DNA from: CAZOHN01 sp964579325
GTDB taxonomy: Bacteria; Pseudomonadota; Alphaproteobacteria; Rhodobacterales; Rhodobacteraceae
Length of the DNA stretch: 10,422 bases
NCBI GenBank assembly: GCA_964579325.1
Contig: CAZOHN010000130.1
Span: forward strand, 1-10,422
Reading direction: 5' to 3'
The number at the start of each line of letters is the position of its first letter. Within the stretch, counting starts at the first letter, position 1. Shown piece after piece: positions 1 through 6,178 of the stretch. Below the pieces are notes generated by a model, which worked only from the letters and a program-made list of their open reading frames with translations, was not told the DNA's origin and did not search any database. Position numbers and translations under genes: made by a program.

Positions 1-282
1 GGTCTCGATGATCGTGGGGCAGGCCTTGCCGCCGAACAGCAGGCTCGTGGTGTCAGACTTCGGATCGCAGCCGATCAGCAGGACCCGCTTGCCCATCTCG
101 GCCATCATGTGGCTGAGGTTGGCCAGCGTGAACGACTTTCCGATCCCGCCCTTGCCGTAGATCGCGATGATCTGGGTCTTCTTGGTGGGCTCGGACGCAG
201 GGACCTCAAGGGTCGGCTCCTCGTGGGCCTCCTCGCGCAGGCGGCGGTCGAAGTCCTTCAGGTTCGGCACGTCGAGGGTCAT
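1..282 (-). CDS. bchX: Chlorophyllide a reductase iron protein BchX (N-terminal part, runs off the window)
   Basis: The first 94 codons are present. BchX is the nitrogenase NifH-like ATPase that feeds electrons to BchYZ, which reduces ring B of chlorophyllide a in bacteriochlorophyll a synthesis. After a polar N-terminal extension of about 35 residues comes a P-loop, GKGGIGKS, at residues 43-50, followed by GCDPKSDTT at 71-79, the usual nucleotide-binding region of this family. The P-loop is followed by FT rather than the TT of BchL, and the long N-terminal extension and the position behind bchC also point to BchX rather than BchL. The ATG (282-280) overlaps the bchC stop as ATGA, so the two are translationally coupled and belong to a bchCXYZ operon. 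The two 4Fe-4S cysteine positions lie outside the window. Confidence 0.95.
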   Translation of the reverse strand, partial: MTLDVPNLKDFDRRLREEAHEEPTLEVPASEPTKKTQIIAIYGKGGIGKSFTLANLSHMMAEMGKRVLLIGCDPKSDTTSLLFGGKACPTIIET

Positions 283-1220
283 TGAACGGTGCTCCAGTCG
301 AGGATCATCTTCAGGCAGGACACGTCTTCGAAGGCCGTGCGGTAGGCTGCAGGCGCGTCCGCGGCGGCAGCGCGGTGGGTGATGAGGCCAGCGAGCGAAA
401 GCGCGCCAGCGTCGATCAGTGCCCGGGTCGCCACGAGGTCATCGCGCGTCCACTCTGCGGCGACGCGGAAGCGGGCCTCCTTCATGAAGGCGGGCGGGAA
501 GGCAAAAGAGAGGGGCTGGGTGTAGAACCCCGCCAGCACGATCTCGCCACCCTTGGCAATCCGCGTGATCAGGTCGTTGAGGAGCGCGCCGTTGCCCGAG
601 GCATCATAGATCGCCCGGTAGTCGCGGCGCGGGTCAGCCTCGGGATTGACCACCTCATAGCCTTGCGCGCCCTCGGCGCGCGCGGCATCGATCTCCCACA
701 CAGTGGGCGGCGGCCCACCGGCGGCAACCGTCAGACGGGCAAGAAGCCGACCCAGAACACCGTGCCCGACGATCAGGTCCGGCAGCGTGTGCCCGAACCC
801 GGCCATCGCATGTCGCGCAGTCGCCGCAAGCGCCAGAAGCGCGCCTTCGGCGCCAAGGCCGCCGTCGATCTTGGTCACACGGTCCGCGCGCGTCACCAGC
901 CGACGCGTTGCTCCGCCGAACAGGCCCTTGACCTCGCCGTAGCAGTTCGCCCCGGGAACGAAGACCCGGTCACCCGGGCGATAGGTCGTCGCCGCTCCGG
1001 CCTCGACGACCTCGCCAGCCGATTCGTAGCCCGGCACCAGCGGATAGCCCATGCCGGGGAAGGGCGGCATCTGGCCCGACCAGAAAAGCTTCTCGGTGCC
1101 GGTGGAAATGCCCGAATGGGTGATCTGCACCACGAGATCGTCTTCACCAGGCGACGACAGCGTCACGTCACCCAGACACAGATCCTTGGGACCCTGCAGG
1201 ATGACCGCTGTCGTGCCCAC
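279..1220 (-). CDS. bchC: Bacteriochlorophyllide a dehydrogenase BchC
   Basis: 313 aa. BchC is the NAD-dependent medium-chain dehydrogenase that oxidises the 3-(1-hydroxyethyl) group of bacteriochlorophyllide to 3-acetyl, late in bacteriochlorophyll a synthesis. The sequence shows the zinc-type alcohol dehydrogenase layout: an N-terminal GroES-like part with VPGYESAGEVVE at 62-73 and RPGDRVFVPG at 81-90, then a nucleotide-binding fold with VGHGVLG at 151-157. The family is shorter than ordinary alcohol dehydrogenases, and this length fits. The start is a GTG at 1220-1218 with GAGGGAG about 7 bases upstream; no in-frame ATG lies nearby. It is the first gene of the bchCXYZ unit, with its own promoter and two PpsR boxes in the gap behind crtF. 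Its stop overlaps the bchX start. Confidence 0.95.
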   Translation of the reverse strand: MGTTAVILQGPKDLCLGDVTLSSPGEDDLVVQITHSGISTGTEKLFWSGQMPPFPGMGYPLVPGYESAGEVVEAGAATTYRPGDRVFVPGANCYGEVKGLFGGATRRLVTRADRVTKIDGGLGAEGALLALAATARHAMAGFGHTLPDLIVGHGVLGRLLARLTVAAGGPPPTVWEIDAARAEGAQGYEVVNPEADPRRDYRAIYDASGNGALLNDLITRIAKGGEIVLAGFYTQPLSFAFPPAFMKEARFRVAAEWTRDDLVATRALIDAGALSLAGLITHRAAAADAPAAYRTAFEDVSCLKMILDWSTVQ

Positions 1221-1284
1221 GAGAATACTCCCTCACCGGCGTCTGCGACTCACCGCCGCATTTCCGACACCCCATTTCCGTCAG

Positions 1285-1302
1285 TGTAAGCTTAACTTGA
1301 CA
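1285..1302. promoter_or_regulatory. PpsR/CrtJ box 1 at bchC (covers -10)
   Basis: TGTAAGCTTAACTTGACA is a perfect TGT-N12-ACA palindrome, the recognition sequence of PpsR (CrtJ), which represses bacteriochlorophyll and carotenoid genes under oxygen. It sits over the bchC -10 region, 8 bp from the second box. The motif is seen directly; binding is inferred from the family. Confidence 0.85.
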
Positions 1303-1316
1303 CTCTTGAATGTCAA
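1289..1316 (-). promoter_or_regulatory. bchC promoter
   Basis: Read on the minus strand, a perfect -35 hexamer TTGACA lies at 1316-1311 and a weak -10 TAAGCT at 1294-1289, with a 16-base spacer (AAGCTT with 17 bases is the alternative). The -35 lies inside one PpsR box and the -10 inside the other, the layout expected for direct repression. It predicts a leader of roughly 60 bases before the bchC GTG. The exact -10 is an inference. Confidence 0.65.
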
Positions 1317-1328
1317 CTGATTTGGACA
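1311..1328. promoter_or_regulatory. PpsR/CrtJ box 2 at bchC (covers -35)
   Basis: TGTCAACTGATTTGGACA, a second perfect TGT-N12-ACA, starts 8 bp after box 1 ends and contains the reverse complement of the TTGACA -35 hexamer. Paired boxes about 8 bp apart are what I recall for the bchC promoter of Rhodobacter capsulatus, where CrtJ binds cooperatively. Confidence 0.85.
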
Positions 1329-1341
1329 GTTGATTTCGAGG

Positions 1342-2490
1342 TTACTGCGCCTGCGGCTTGCGTGCCGTCACGACTGTCGTCACGAAGGGCCGGGCCGTTC
1401 CCGGCGCGGCCACGCCCTCGAAGCCCGCGTCTCGCAGCATCTCGCCAACCCGGGCCGCCGAACGCACCCTCCCGGTCTGCATTGCCATGCAATAGAAGGC
1501 AAAATACGCATCCCCCGCGCGGTCGGGCCGCGCACCGCCCGACATCGGCTCGGACACCACCACCCGCCCGCCCGGGGGAAGAGCGGCAAGGACCTTGGCC
1601 AGAAGCGCGGCCACAGTCGCATCGGCATGGTCGTAGAGCACGCGCACGAGCGTGATCGTGTCGGCGCCCTCGGGCAGCGGATCATCGCGGAACGACCCGG
1701 GCACGAGGCGCACGCGCCCTGCAAGCCCCCGCGCCGCAAGCCGCACCTCGGCGCCGGCAAGGACCGCGGGCAGGTCGAACAGCGTGAGCTGCGCATCGGG
1801 CGCGGCCCCGGCGACCGCCGATAGGAAGGCCCCGGTACCGCCGCCCAGGTCGAGGACATGGGTCGCCTCCGCGAAGGACACCGCGCGAAGCGTCTCCTCC
1901 GCCACCAGCCCCTGTGTCTCGGCCATCAGATCTGAATAGGTCGATGCAGTCCCGGGGTCGGCCGCCGCACCCGCGCCGAACACATAGGGCCAGAACCGCG
2001 CCAGTTCGGTCTCGCCCTCCCCGCGCAGCAAGGCCACCGGATCGGCGAGATCGCGGTAGAGGACCGCATGGTGACGGATCATCTGCGGCAGACCCGGAAC
2101 CCCCAACAATGCCGCACCCGTGCGCGACGTCTGCCAGCCCCGTCCGACCGCCTCCATAAGTCCCAGCGCCGCTGCGCCCCGCAGCAGCGCGTCCATCCGC
2201 TCTACGGGAACGCCCATCCGGCGCCCAAGCACGGCAGCACCCTGCGGCGCGTCGAGGCAGATCCGCAGGAGGTCCAACTCGACCAGCGCCTGAAGAATCT
2301 GCGAATGCACGAACCCCGCCACGAGGTCGAACATCCGCTCGCCCTCGCGCCGTGCCACGCCCCGCGTCAGAGGAAAGGCGGATGCCCAGGACTGGAATGC
2401 GGGATCGGCAACCTTGCGGTTCCGCCAGCGGCGCCAGATCCACCATCGCCGCGGCCGCCCCACCTCGCCCAAAGCGGGTGCGTCAGCCAT
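1342..2490 (-). CDS. crtF: Hydroxyneurosporene O-methyltransferase CrtF
   Basis: 382 aa. CrtF uses S-adenosylmethionine to methylate the tertiary 1-hydroxyl group made by CrtC, giving the methoxy group of spheroidene-type carotenoids. The C-terminal half is a class I methyltransferase: VLDLGGGTG at 212-220 (SAM motif I), LTLFDLPAV at 236-243, and LVRVLYDHAD at 281-290 in the region that holds the family's catalytic residues. The N-terminal half (about 50-150) has the helical dimerisation fold of plant-type O-methyltransferases. The ATG at 2490 follows AAGGGACAGGCC, a usable ribosome site. It lies downstream of crtE with a 105-bp gap holding hairpins and no evident promoter, so a crtEF operon is likely. 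A separate promoter for bchC follows it. Confidence 0.93.
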   Translation of the reverse strand: MADAPALGEVGRPRRWWIWRRWRNRKVADPAFQSWASAFPLTRGVARREGERMFDLVAGFVHSQILQALVELDLLRICLDAPQGAAVLGRRMGVPVERMDALLRGAAALGLMEAVGRGWQTSRTGAALLGVPGLPQMIRHHAVLYRDLADPVALLRGEGETELARFWPYVFGAGAAADPGTASTYSDLMAETQGLVAEETLRAVSFAEATHVLDLGGGTGAFLSAVAGAAPDAQLTLFDLPAVLAGAEVRLAARGLAGRVRLVPGSFRDDPLPEGADTITLVRVLYDHADATVAALLAKVLAALPPGGRVVVSEPMSGGARPDRAGDAYFAFYCMAMQTGRVRSAARVGEMLRDAGFEGVAAPGTARPFVTTVVTARKPQAQ

Positions 2491-2512
2491 GGCCTGTCCC
2501 TTCTTCCGACCT

Positions 2513-2570
2513 CAAATATCCTCGGGGGGAGTCCCCGCCCCGGCGGGGACGGGGGGCAGACGGCCCCCCC
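2513..2570 (+). repeat. Extragenic palindromic element, copy 1 (crtE-crtF gap)
   Basis: A core TATCCTCGGGGGGAG (2517-2531) runs into a hairpin with an 8-bp stem (2531-2538 with 2543-2550, loop CCCG). A second G-run/C-run hairpin follows (GGGGGG at 2551-2556 with the C-run at 2564-2570). The same core recurs at 6996-7009. Within the crtE-crtF transcript these structures could slow RNase decay or cause partial termination between the two genes. Confidence 0.6.
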
Positions 2571-2595
2571 GCGACGCCTGACCAGGGCGCGACCG

Positions 2596-3480
2596 TCACG
2601 ACCGCGCCGCGACCGGCGTCGTCACGACCGGGGCAACCGGCGTCAACCGCTCGGCGGTCTTGCGCACCATCGCCGCCAGCATCGCCTCGCCCGGACAGGA
2701 CGGGATCGAGGCGATCGCGCCCGACAGGATGTCGTTCAGCCGCCGGATCGCACCCTGAACGCCAAGCGCGGACACCGCATTCGGCCGCTCGTGAATCGCG
2801 TCCTGTCCTGCGGGCTTGCCCAGCGCCTCCTCGTCATACAGTGCATCGCGAAGATCATCGGCCACCTGGAACGCCTCGCCGATCCGGGCGCCGAGTTCCT
2901 CCCACGGCTCCGCCTCCTGCCCCGCCGCGACGGCACCCATCTGCGTCGCCGCGATGAACAGCGCGCCGGTCTTGGCGCGGTGATAGGCGGAGAGGTCCAC
3001 CGTCGGCTCGCTCTCCCAGCCCTGACCGGCGCAGATACCCATCGGCATCCCGGTCCGTGTCGCGAGAATCGAGATCAGCTCCATCGCCCGGCCGCAGTCG
3101 TGTACCCCAGCCCGCGCTAGAACCTCGAATGCCATCACGATCAGGCTGTCGCCGGTCAGCAGCGCCAGCGGCTCGGAATAGGCCCGGTGAACCGAAGGCT
3201 TACCCCTGCGAATATCGGCATCGTCGAACATCGGGAGGTCGTCGTGCACGAGGCTCGCGCAGTGCATGATCTCGAGCGCGGCCGCGGCTGCGTTCGAGAG
3301 CGCCGGGCAGTCGTCGCCGCAGGCCATCGCTACCGAGAGGAGAATCGTCGGGCGGATCCGCGCACCTCCTGGCGTCACCGCATAGTGCAGCGCCGAAGCG
3401 AGCCGCGGCGGCGGCGTCCCGCGCTGGCCCTGCGCAATCGCCTCGCCGATGGCAGCTTCGATCCGAGCAGTCAGGGGCAT
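2596..3480 (-). CDS. crtE: Geranylgeranyl diphosphate synthase CrtE
   Basis: 294 aa. CrtE condenses isopentenyl diphosphate onto allylic diphosphates to make GGPP, the precursor of phytoene and of the bacteriochlorophyll tail. All trans-prenyltransferase motifs are visible: GGARIRP at 38-44, the first aspartate-rich motif DDLPMFDD at 80-87, KTG at 170-172 and the second aspartate motif DDLRD at 208-212. Length fits the family. The second motif has LR between its aspartates, which is ordinary for bacterial CrtE. The ATG is preceded by GGAGG with a 9-base spacer. It heads the crtEF unit and is transcribed away from crtD through a 104-bp control region with three PpsR boxes. A TATGGC at 3517-3512 is a possible -10, but no convincing -35 is spaced correctly. 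Confidence 0.95.
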   Translation of the reverse strand: MPLTARIEAAIGEAIAQGQRGTPPPRLASALHYAVTPGGARIRPTILLSVAMACGDDCPALSNAAAAALEIMHCASLVHDDLPMFDDADIRRGKPSVHRAYSEPLALLTGDSLIVMAFEVLARAGVHDCGRAMELISILATRTGMPMGICAGQGWESEPTVDLSAYHRAKTGALFIAATQMGAVAAGQEAEPWEELGARIGEAFQVADDLRDALYDEEALGKPAGQDAIHERPNAVSALGVQGAIRRLNDILSGAIASIPSCPGEAMLAAMVRKTAERLTPVAPVVTTPVAARS

Positions 3481-3506
3481 CGGTCAGGTCCTCCGTTGCG
3501 ACGAAC

Positions 3507-3524
3507 TGTCAGCCATAGCGGACA
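3507..3524. promoter_or_regulatory. PpsR/CrtJ box A (crtE side)
   Basis: TGTCAGCCATAGCGGACA, perfect TGT-N12-ACA, 26 bp upstream of the crtE start codon and 7 bp from box B. It contains the possible crtE -10 (TATGGC on the minus strand), so it is placed to repress crtE. Binding is inferred. Confidence 0.8.
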
Positions 3525-3530
3525 TTCAAG

Positions 3531-3558
3531 TTGTAAACTAGAATGGACACACTATCAT
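3531..3558 (+). promoter_or_regulatory. crtD-crtC promoter
   Basis: A -35 TTGTAA (3531-3536, 4 of 6 consensus bases) and a -10 TATCAT (3553-3558, 5 of 6) are separated by 16 bases. Transcription would begin near 3565, which excludes the upstream ATG at 3543 as the crtD start and supports the ATG at 3585. Predicted from sequence only. Confidence 0.55.
3532..3549. promoter_or_regulatory. PpsR/CrtJ box B (centre of divergent region)
   Basis: TGTAAACTAGAATGGACA, perfect TGT-N12-ACA, in the middle of the crtE-crtD gap. It overlaps most of the predicted crtD -35 and spacer, so it can block the crtD promoter and, with box A, the crtE promoter. Confidence 0.83.
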
Positions 3559-3562
3559 CACC

Positions 3563-3580
3563 TGTCAACGGCGATGGACA
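3563..3580. promoter_or_regulatory. PpsR/CrtJ box C (crtD side)
   Basis: TGTCAACGGCGATGGACA, perfect TGT-N12-ACA, 13 bp after box B and ending 4 bp before the preferred crtD ATG. It lies at and just after the predicted crtD transcription start, where a bound repressor could also block early elongation. Confidence 0.8.
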
Positions 3581-3584
3581 TTGG

Positions 3585-5171
3585 ATGCGCAGCGGAACGG
3601 ACGGCAGGGTGGTCGTGATCGGGGCGGGGGTGGGCGGCCTCGCCGCTGCCGTCCGGCTGGCCGCGGCCGGCCTCGACGTCACCGTGCTCGATCGGCAGGG
3701 CGGCCCGGGCGGCAAGATGCGCACCGTCGAGAGCGCGGCCGGGCCGGTCGATGCCGGGCCGACCGTCCTGACGATGCGGCATGTCTTCGATGCGATCTTC
3801 GCCGAGGCCGGCGCACGGCTCGACGATCACATCACCCTTGTCCGAGAACCTCTGCTCGCGCGCCACTTCTGGCCCGACGGCTCGACGCTCGACCTCTTCG
3901 ACGACCCCGAGCGGAGCGCCTCGGCGATCCGCGCCTGGGGCGGACCACAGGCCGAGACAGATTTCCGCGCCTTTTCAGCCATGGCGCGGCGGCTCTGCGA
4001 GACCTTCGAGGCACCGATCATGCAAGCGCCCGCGCCCGCGTTCGCTTCCCTTGTCGGCCATGTCGCGACGCGTCCCGGCCTGATCCCCACACTGGCGCCC
4101 CACCGCACCCTTGGTCGTGCCCTCGCCGCGCGGTTCCGCGACCCGCGGCTACGCCAGCTTTTTGGCCGCTACGCCACCTATGTCGGCGGTTCGCCTTTCG
4201 CCGCGCCTGCGGTCCTCAGCCTGATCTGGCATACCGAGGAACGCGGCGTCTGGCGCGTAAAGGGGGGAATGCACCGCCTCGCCGTTGCGTTGCGGGCACT
4301 GGCAGAGAGGAATGGCGCAACCTTCCACTTCGGCGCCGACGCCGAGCGGATCGAGGTGCAGTCGGGCCGCGCCGCCGGCGTTCGCACTACCGACGGTCGC
4401 CGATTCCGCGCTGATCACATCATCTTCAACGGCGACCCGAGGGCACTGGCGATGGGTCTCCTGGGGGATCCATCGCGCGGTGCCGTGCCTCGCCGCGCGA
4501 TGACCGAACCCCGCAGCCATTCGGCCTATGTCTGGACCTTCGCGGCCGCCCCGTCCGGCCCATTGGCCTCCGGCCTCGCCCATCACAACGTCCTCTTTTC
4601 GGCCAACCCAAAGTCCGAATTCGACGACATCTCTGCCGGCCGTCCGCCGTCCAACCCGACGCTCTACATCTGCGCGGAGGATCGCGGCATCGACGCGGCA
4701 CCGCGCGACGGCCCGGAGCGGTTCGAGATCATCATCAACGGCCCGCCGACGACGCTCGGCTCCCCGGAGGACCCCGCGACATGCAGGACCCGAACGTTCC
4801 AGGCGCTCGCCCGCCACGGCCTGATCTTCTCCCCGCTGCCGGAGTCGGCTGCCCTGACAACGCCAGCCGGCTTCGACAGCCTGTTTCCGGGCTCGGCGGG
4901 TTCCCTCTACGGGCGGAGCCCGCATGGGCTTCTGGCCGCATTCTCAAGGCCGACGGCCCGCTCGGCCCTGCCGGGCCTCTACCTGGCGGGGGGCGGAGTG
5001 CATCCGGGGGCGGGCATTCCCATGGCGGCCCTCTCCGGGAAGCACGCGGCCGAGGCGATACGGACCGACCGAACTTCGACATCTCCGTCCCGCCGGACGG
5101 CTACGCCTGGTGGTACCTCGACGGGATCTCCGACGACGGCACGCGCGCCATCTCGATCATCGGCTTCATAG
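3585..5171 (+). CDS. crtD: Methoxyneurosporene / hydroxyneurosporene desaturase CrtD
   Basis: CrtD is the membrane-associated FAD enzyme of the CrtI family that introduces the C3,4 double bond after hydration and methylation. The sequence shows an N-terminal dinucleotide-binding motif, VIGAGVGG at 11-18 with D36 at the end of the second strand, and the C-terminal signature LYLAGGGVHPGAGIPMAALSG that closes the FAD site. The ATG at 3585 is chosen because an upstream ATG at 3543 lies inside a PpsR box and before the predicted transcription start; the 3585 ATG has no strong ribosome site. Read literally the frame runs to a TAG at 5171 (528 aa). The last 33 or so residues are rich in T, S, R and P and overlap crtC; the coding signal moves to the crtC frame at 5066-5072. 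A stop at 5070-5072, where CGA stands in place of a possible TGA, would give 495 aa, the size I recall for Rhodobacter CrtD. Confidence 0.88.
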   Translation: MRSGTDGRVVVIGAGVGGLAAAVRLAAAGLDVTVLDRQGGPGGKMRTVESAAGPVDAGPTVLTMRHVFDAIFAEAGARLDDHITLVREPLLARHFWPDGSTLDLFDDPERSASAIRAWGGPQAETDFRAFSAMARRLCETFEAPIMQAPAPAFASLVGHVATRPGLIPTLAPHRTLGRALAARFRDPRLRQLFGRYATYVGGSPFAAPAVLSLIWHTEERGVWRVKGGMHRLAVALRALAERNGATFHFGADAERIEVQSGRAAGVRTTDGRRFRADHIIFNGDPRALAMGLLGDPSRGAVPRRAMTEPRSHSAYVWTFAAAPSGPLASGLAHHNVLFSANPKSEFDDISAGRPPSNPTLYICAEDRGIDAAPRDGPERFEIIINGPPTTLGSPEDPATCRTRTFQALARHGLIFSPLPESAALTTPAGFDSLFPGSAGSLYGRSPHGLLAAFSRPTARSALPGLYLAGGGVHPGAGIPMAALSGKHAAEAIRTDRTSTSPSRRTATPGGTSTGSPTTARAPSRSSAS

Positions 5172-5989
5172 GCTCGGTCTTTTCGCCCTGGTACGCCTGG
5201 AGCGGCCGCCGGAACCCCGCGAACCACTGCTGCCTGAACGTCGCCACCTACGGCCGCGGCGGGCGCTGGACGATGACCGACCGGGGCGAGGCGGCGCTGA
5301 GGCGCTCGGCCGATACCCTTCAGATCGGCCCCTCGGCGATGCACTGGGACGGCGAGCGGCTGATCGTCGAGATCGACGAGGCCACCCTGCCCCACCCCGG
5401 ACGGATGCGGGGCCGGGTGACGCTGACGCCCGAGGCGATCAGCCGGGTCGAACTGCCGCTCACCCCCGAGGGCACCCATGTCTGGCGCCCCTTCGCCCCC
5501 GTTGCCCGCATCCAGGTCGATCTTGGCCGCCCCGGCTGGCAATGGTCGGGGCACGGATACTTCGACGCCAATTTCGGCACGGCGGCGCTCGAGGCCGACT
5601 TCTCGTTCTGGACCTGGGGCCGCTACCCGACCCGCGAGGGGGCGATGTGCTTCTACGACGCCACCCGCCGCGACGGAACCGAACTCGCGGTCGGCGTGGC
5701 CTTTGACCGCAACGGCGAGGCCCGCACCGTGAAGCCGCCCCCGAAGGTGGACTTCCCCCGGTCGCTGTGGCGCGTCAGGCGAGAGACGCGGGCGGATGCG
5801 GGCTACAAGCCGCACCAGGTGAAGGCGATGCTCGATGCCCCGTTCTACTGCCGCTCGGCCGTCCGCACCCGGATCGGCGGCGAGGAGACGGTGGGCGTGC
5901 ACGAGGCGCTCGACCTCGACCGCTTCGCCTCGCCGCTTCTCAAACCGATGCTCGCGGTGAAGGTGCCGAGGCGGCGGCGGTGGCCGTGA
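5060..5989 (+). CDS. crtC: Carotenoid 1,2-hydratase (hydroxyneurosporene synthase) CrtC; start codon unclear
   Basis: CrtC adds water across the terminal C1-C2 double bond of neurosporene or lycopene, without a cofactor. The product provides the substrate for CrtF and CrtD. The family N-terminus is clear: VPPDGYAWWY, then SVFSPWYAW at 39-47. Numbering from 5060, W142, Y167 and D169 (in GYFD) keep the spacing of the Trp, Tyr and Asp that I recall as important in the Rubrivivax enzyme (W241, Y266, D268). Good GC3 codon use begins at about 5069. No ATG, GTG, TTG or CTG occurs in this frame from 4784 to 5233, and the next ATG (5273) would remove conserved residues. I place the start at ACG 5060, one base from ATG, with GAGG at 5052-5055, which is closer than usual. 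A -1 frameshift from crtD, loss of the ATG, or a base error are alternatives. The 3' end is firm (TGA 5987-5989). Confidence 0.85.
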   Translation, partial: TDRPNFDISVPPDGYAWWYLDGISDDGTRAISIIGFIGSVFSPWYAWSGRRNPANHCCLNVATYGRGGRWTMTDRGEAALRRSADTLQIGPSAMHWDGERLIVEIDEATLPHPGRMRGRVTLTPEAISRVELPLTPEGTHVWRPFAPVARIQVDLGRPGWQWSGHGYFDANFGTAALEADFSFWTWGRYPTREGAMCFYDATRRDGTELAVGVAFDRNGEARTVKPPPKVDFPRSLWRVRRETRADAGYKPHQVKAMLDAPFYCRSAVRTRIGGEETVGVHEALDLDRFASPLLKPMLAVKVPRRRRWP

Positions 5990-6086
5990 GCGGCTTTCAT
6001 AACGATGTCCTGACGCCGGGCGTTAACCTCTGCGGAACGAGGCGGCCAAGTCGTTGAATTGACGCCGCAAGGCACCGGCACAACCT

Positions 6087-6119
6087 GTACACGGACCGTA
6101 CACAACCAGTACACCGAAG
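6087..6119. repeat. Three 11-bp direct repeats, GTACAC core
   Basis: In the 189-bp gap between crtC and the GFA gene, GTACAC occurs at 6087, 6098 and 6109, exactly 11 bp apart, so all three lie on the same face of the helix. The units read GTACACGGACC, GTACACAACCA and GTACACCGAAG. This looks like a binding array for a regulator of the gene starting at 6179, about 65 bp downstream. It is not a PpsR box: TGT and ACA here are 11 or 13 apart. The rest of the gap holds two GTTAACC sites (6022-6028, 6138-6144) and no clear promoter or terminator. Confidence 0.5.
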
Positions 6120-6178
6120 CGCGGATCGGGTGCGAAGGTTAACCGGCCGCGCGCGGTCCGGCGCAACGGGGGGCCGAC

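Noticed and set aside
1..282. bchL rather than bchX
   Set aside because: P-loop is followed by FT, there is a long N-terminal extension, and the gene is coupled to bchC, all typical of BchX.
282..1289. 335-codon open frame on the plus strand opposite bchC
   Set aside because: It is the antisense of a firmly identified gene; high GC keeps antisense frames open and the translation shows no family motif.
2068..3120. 350-codon open frame on the plus strand across crtF and crtE
   Set aside because: It covers two well-identified minus-strand genes and the gap between them; composition is R/P-rich as in shadow frames.
4149..4925. 258-codon minus-strand frame inside crtD
   Set aside because: Antisense of the CrtD FAD enzyme, with no recognisable domain.
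4781..5059. Long form of crtC starting at the ATG 4781
   Set aside because: The added residues are crtD read out of frame (G/P/R-rich) and would place the start almost 300 bases inside crtD.
6086..6105. Possible sixth PpsR box in the GTACAC repeat
   Set aside because: TGT and ACA are separated by 11 or 13 bases rather than 12.
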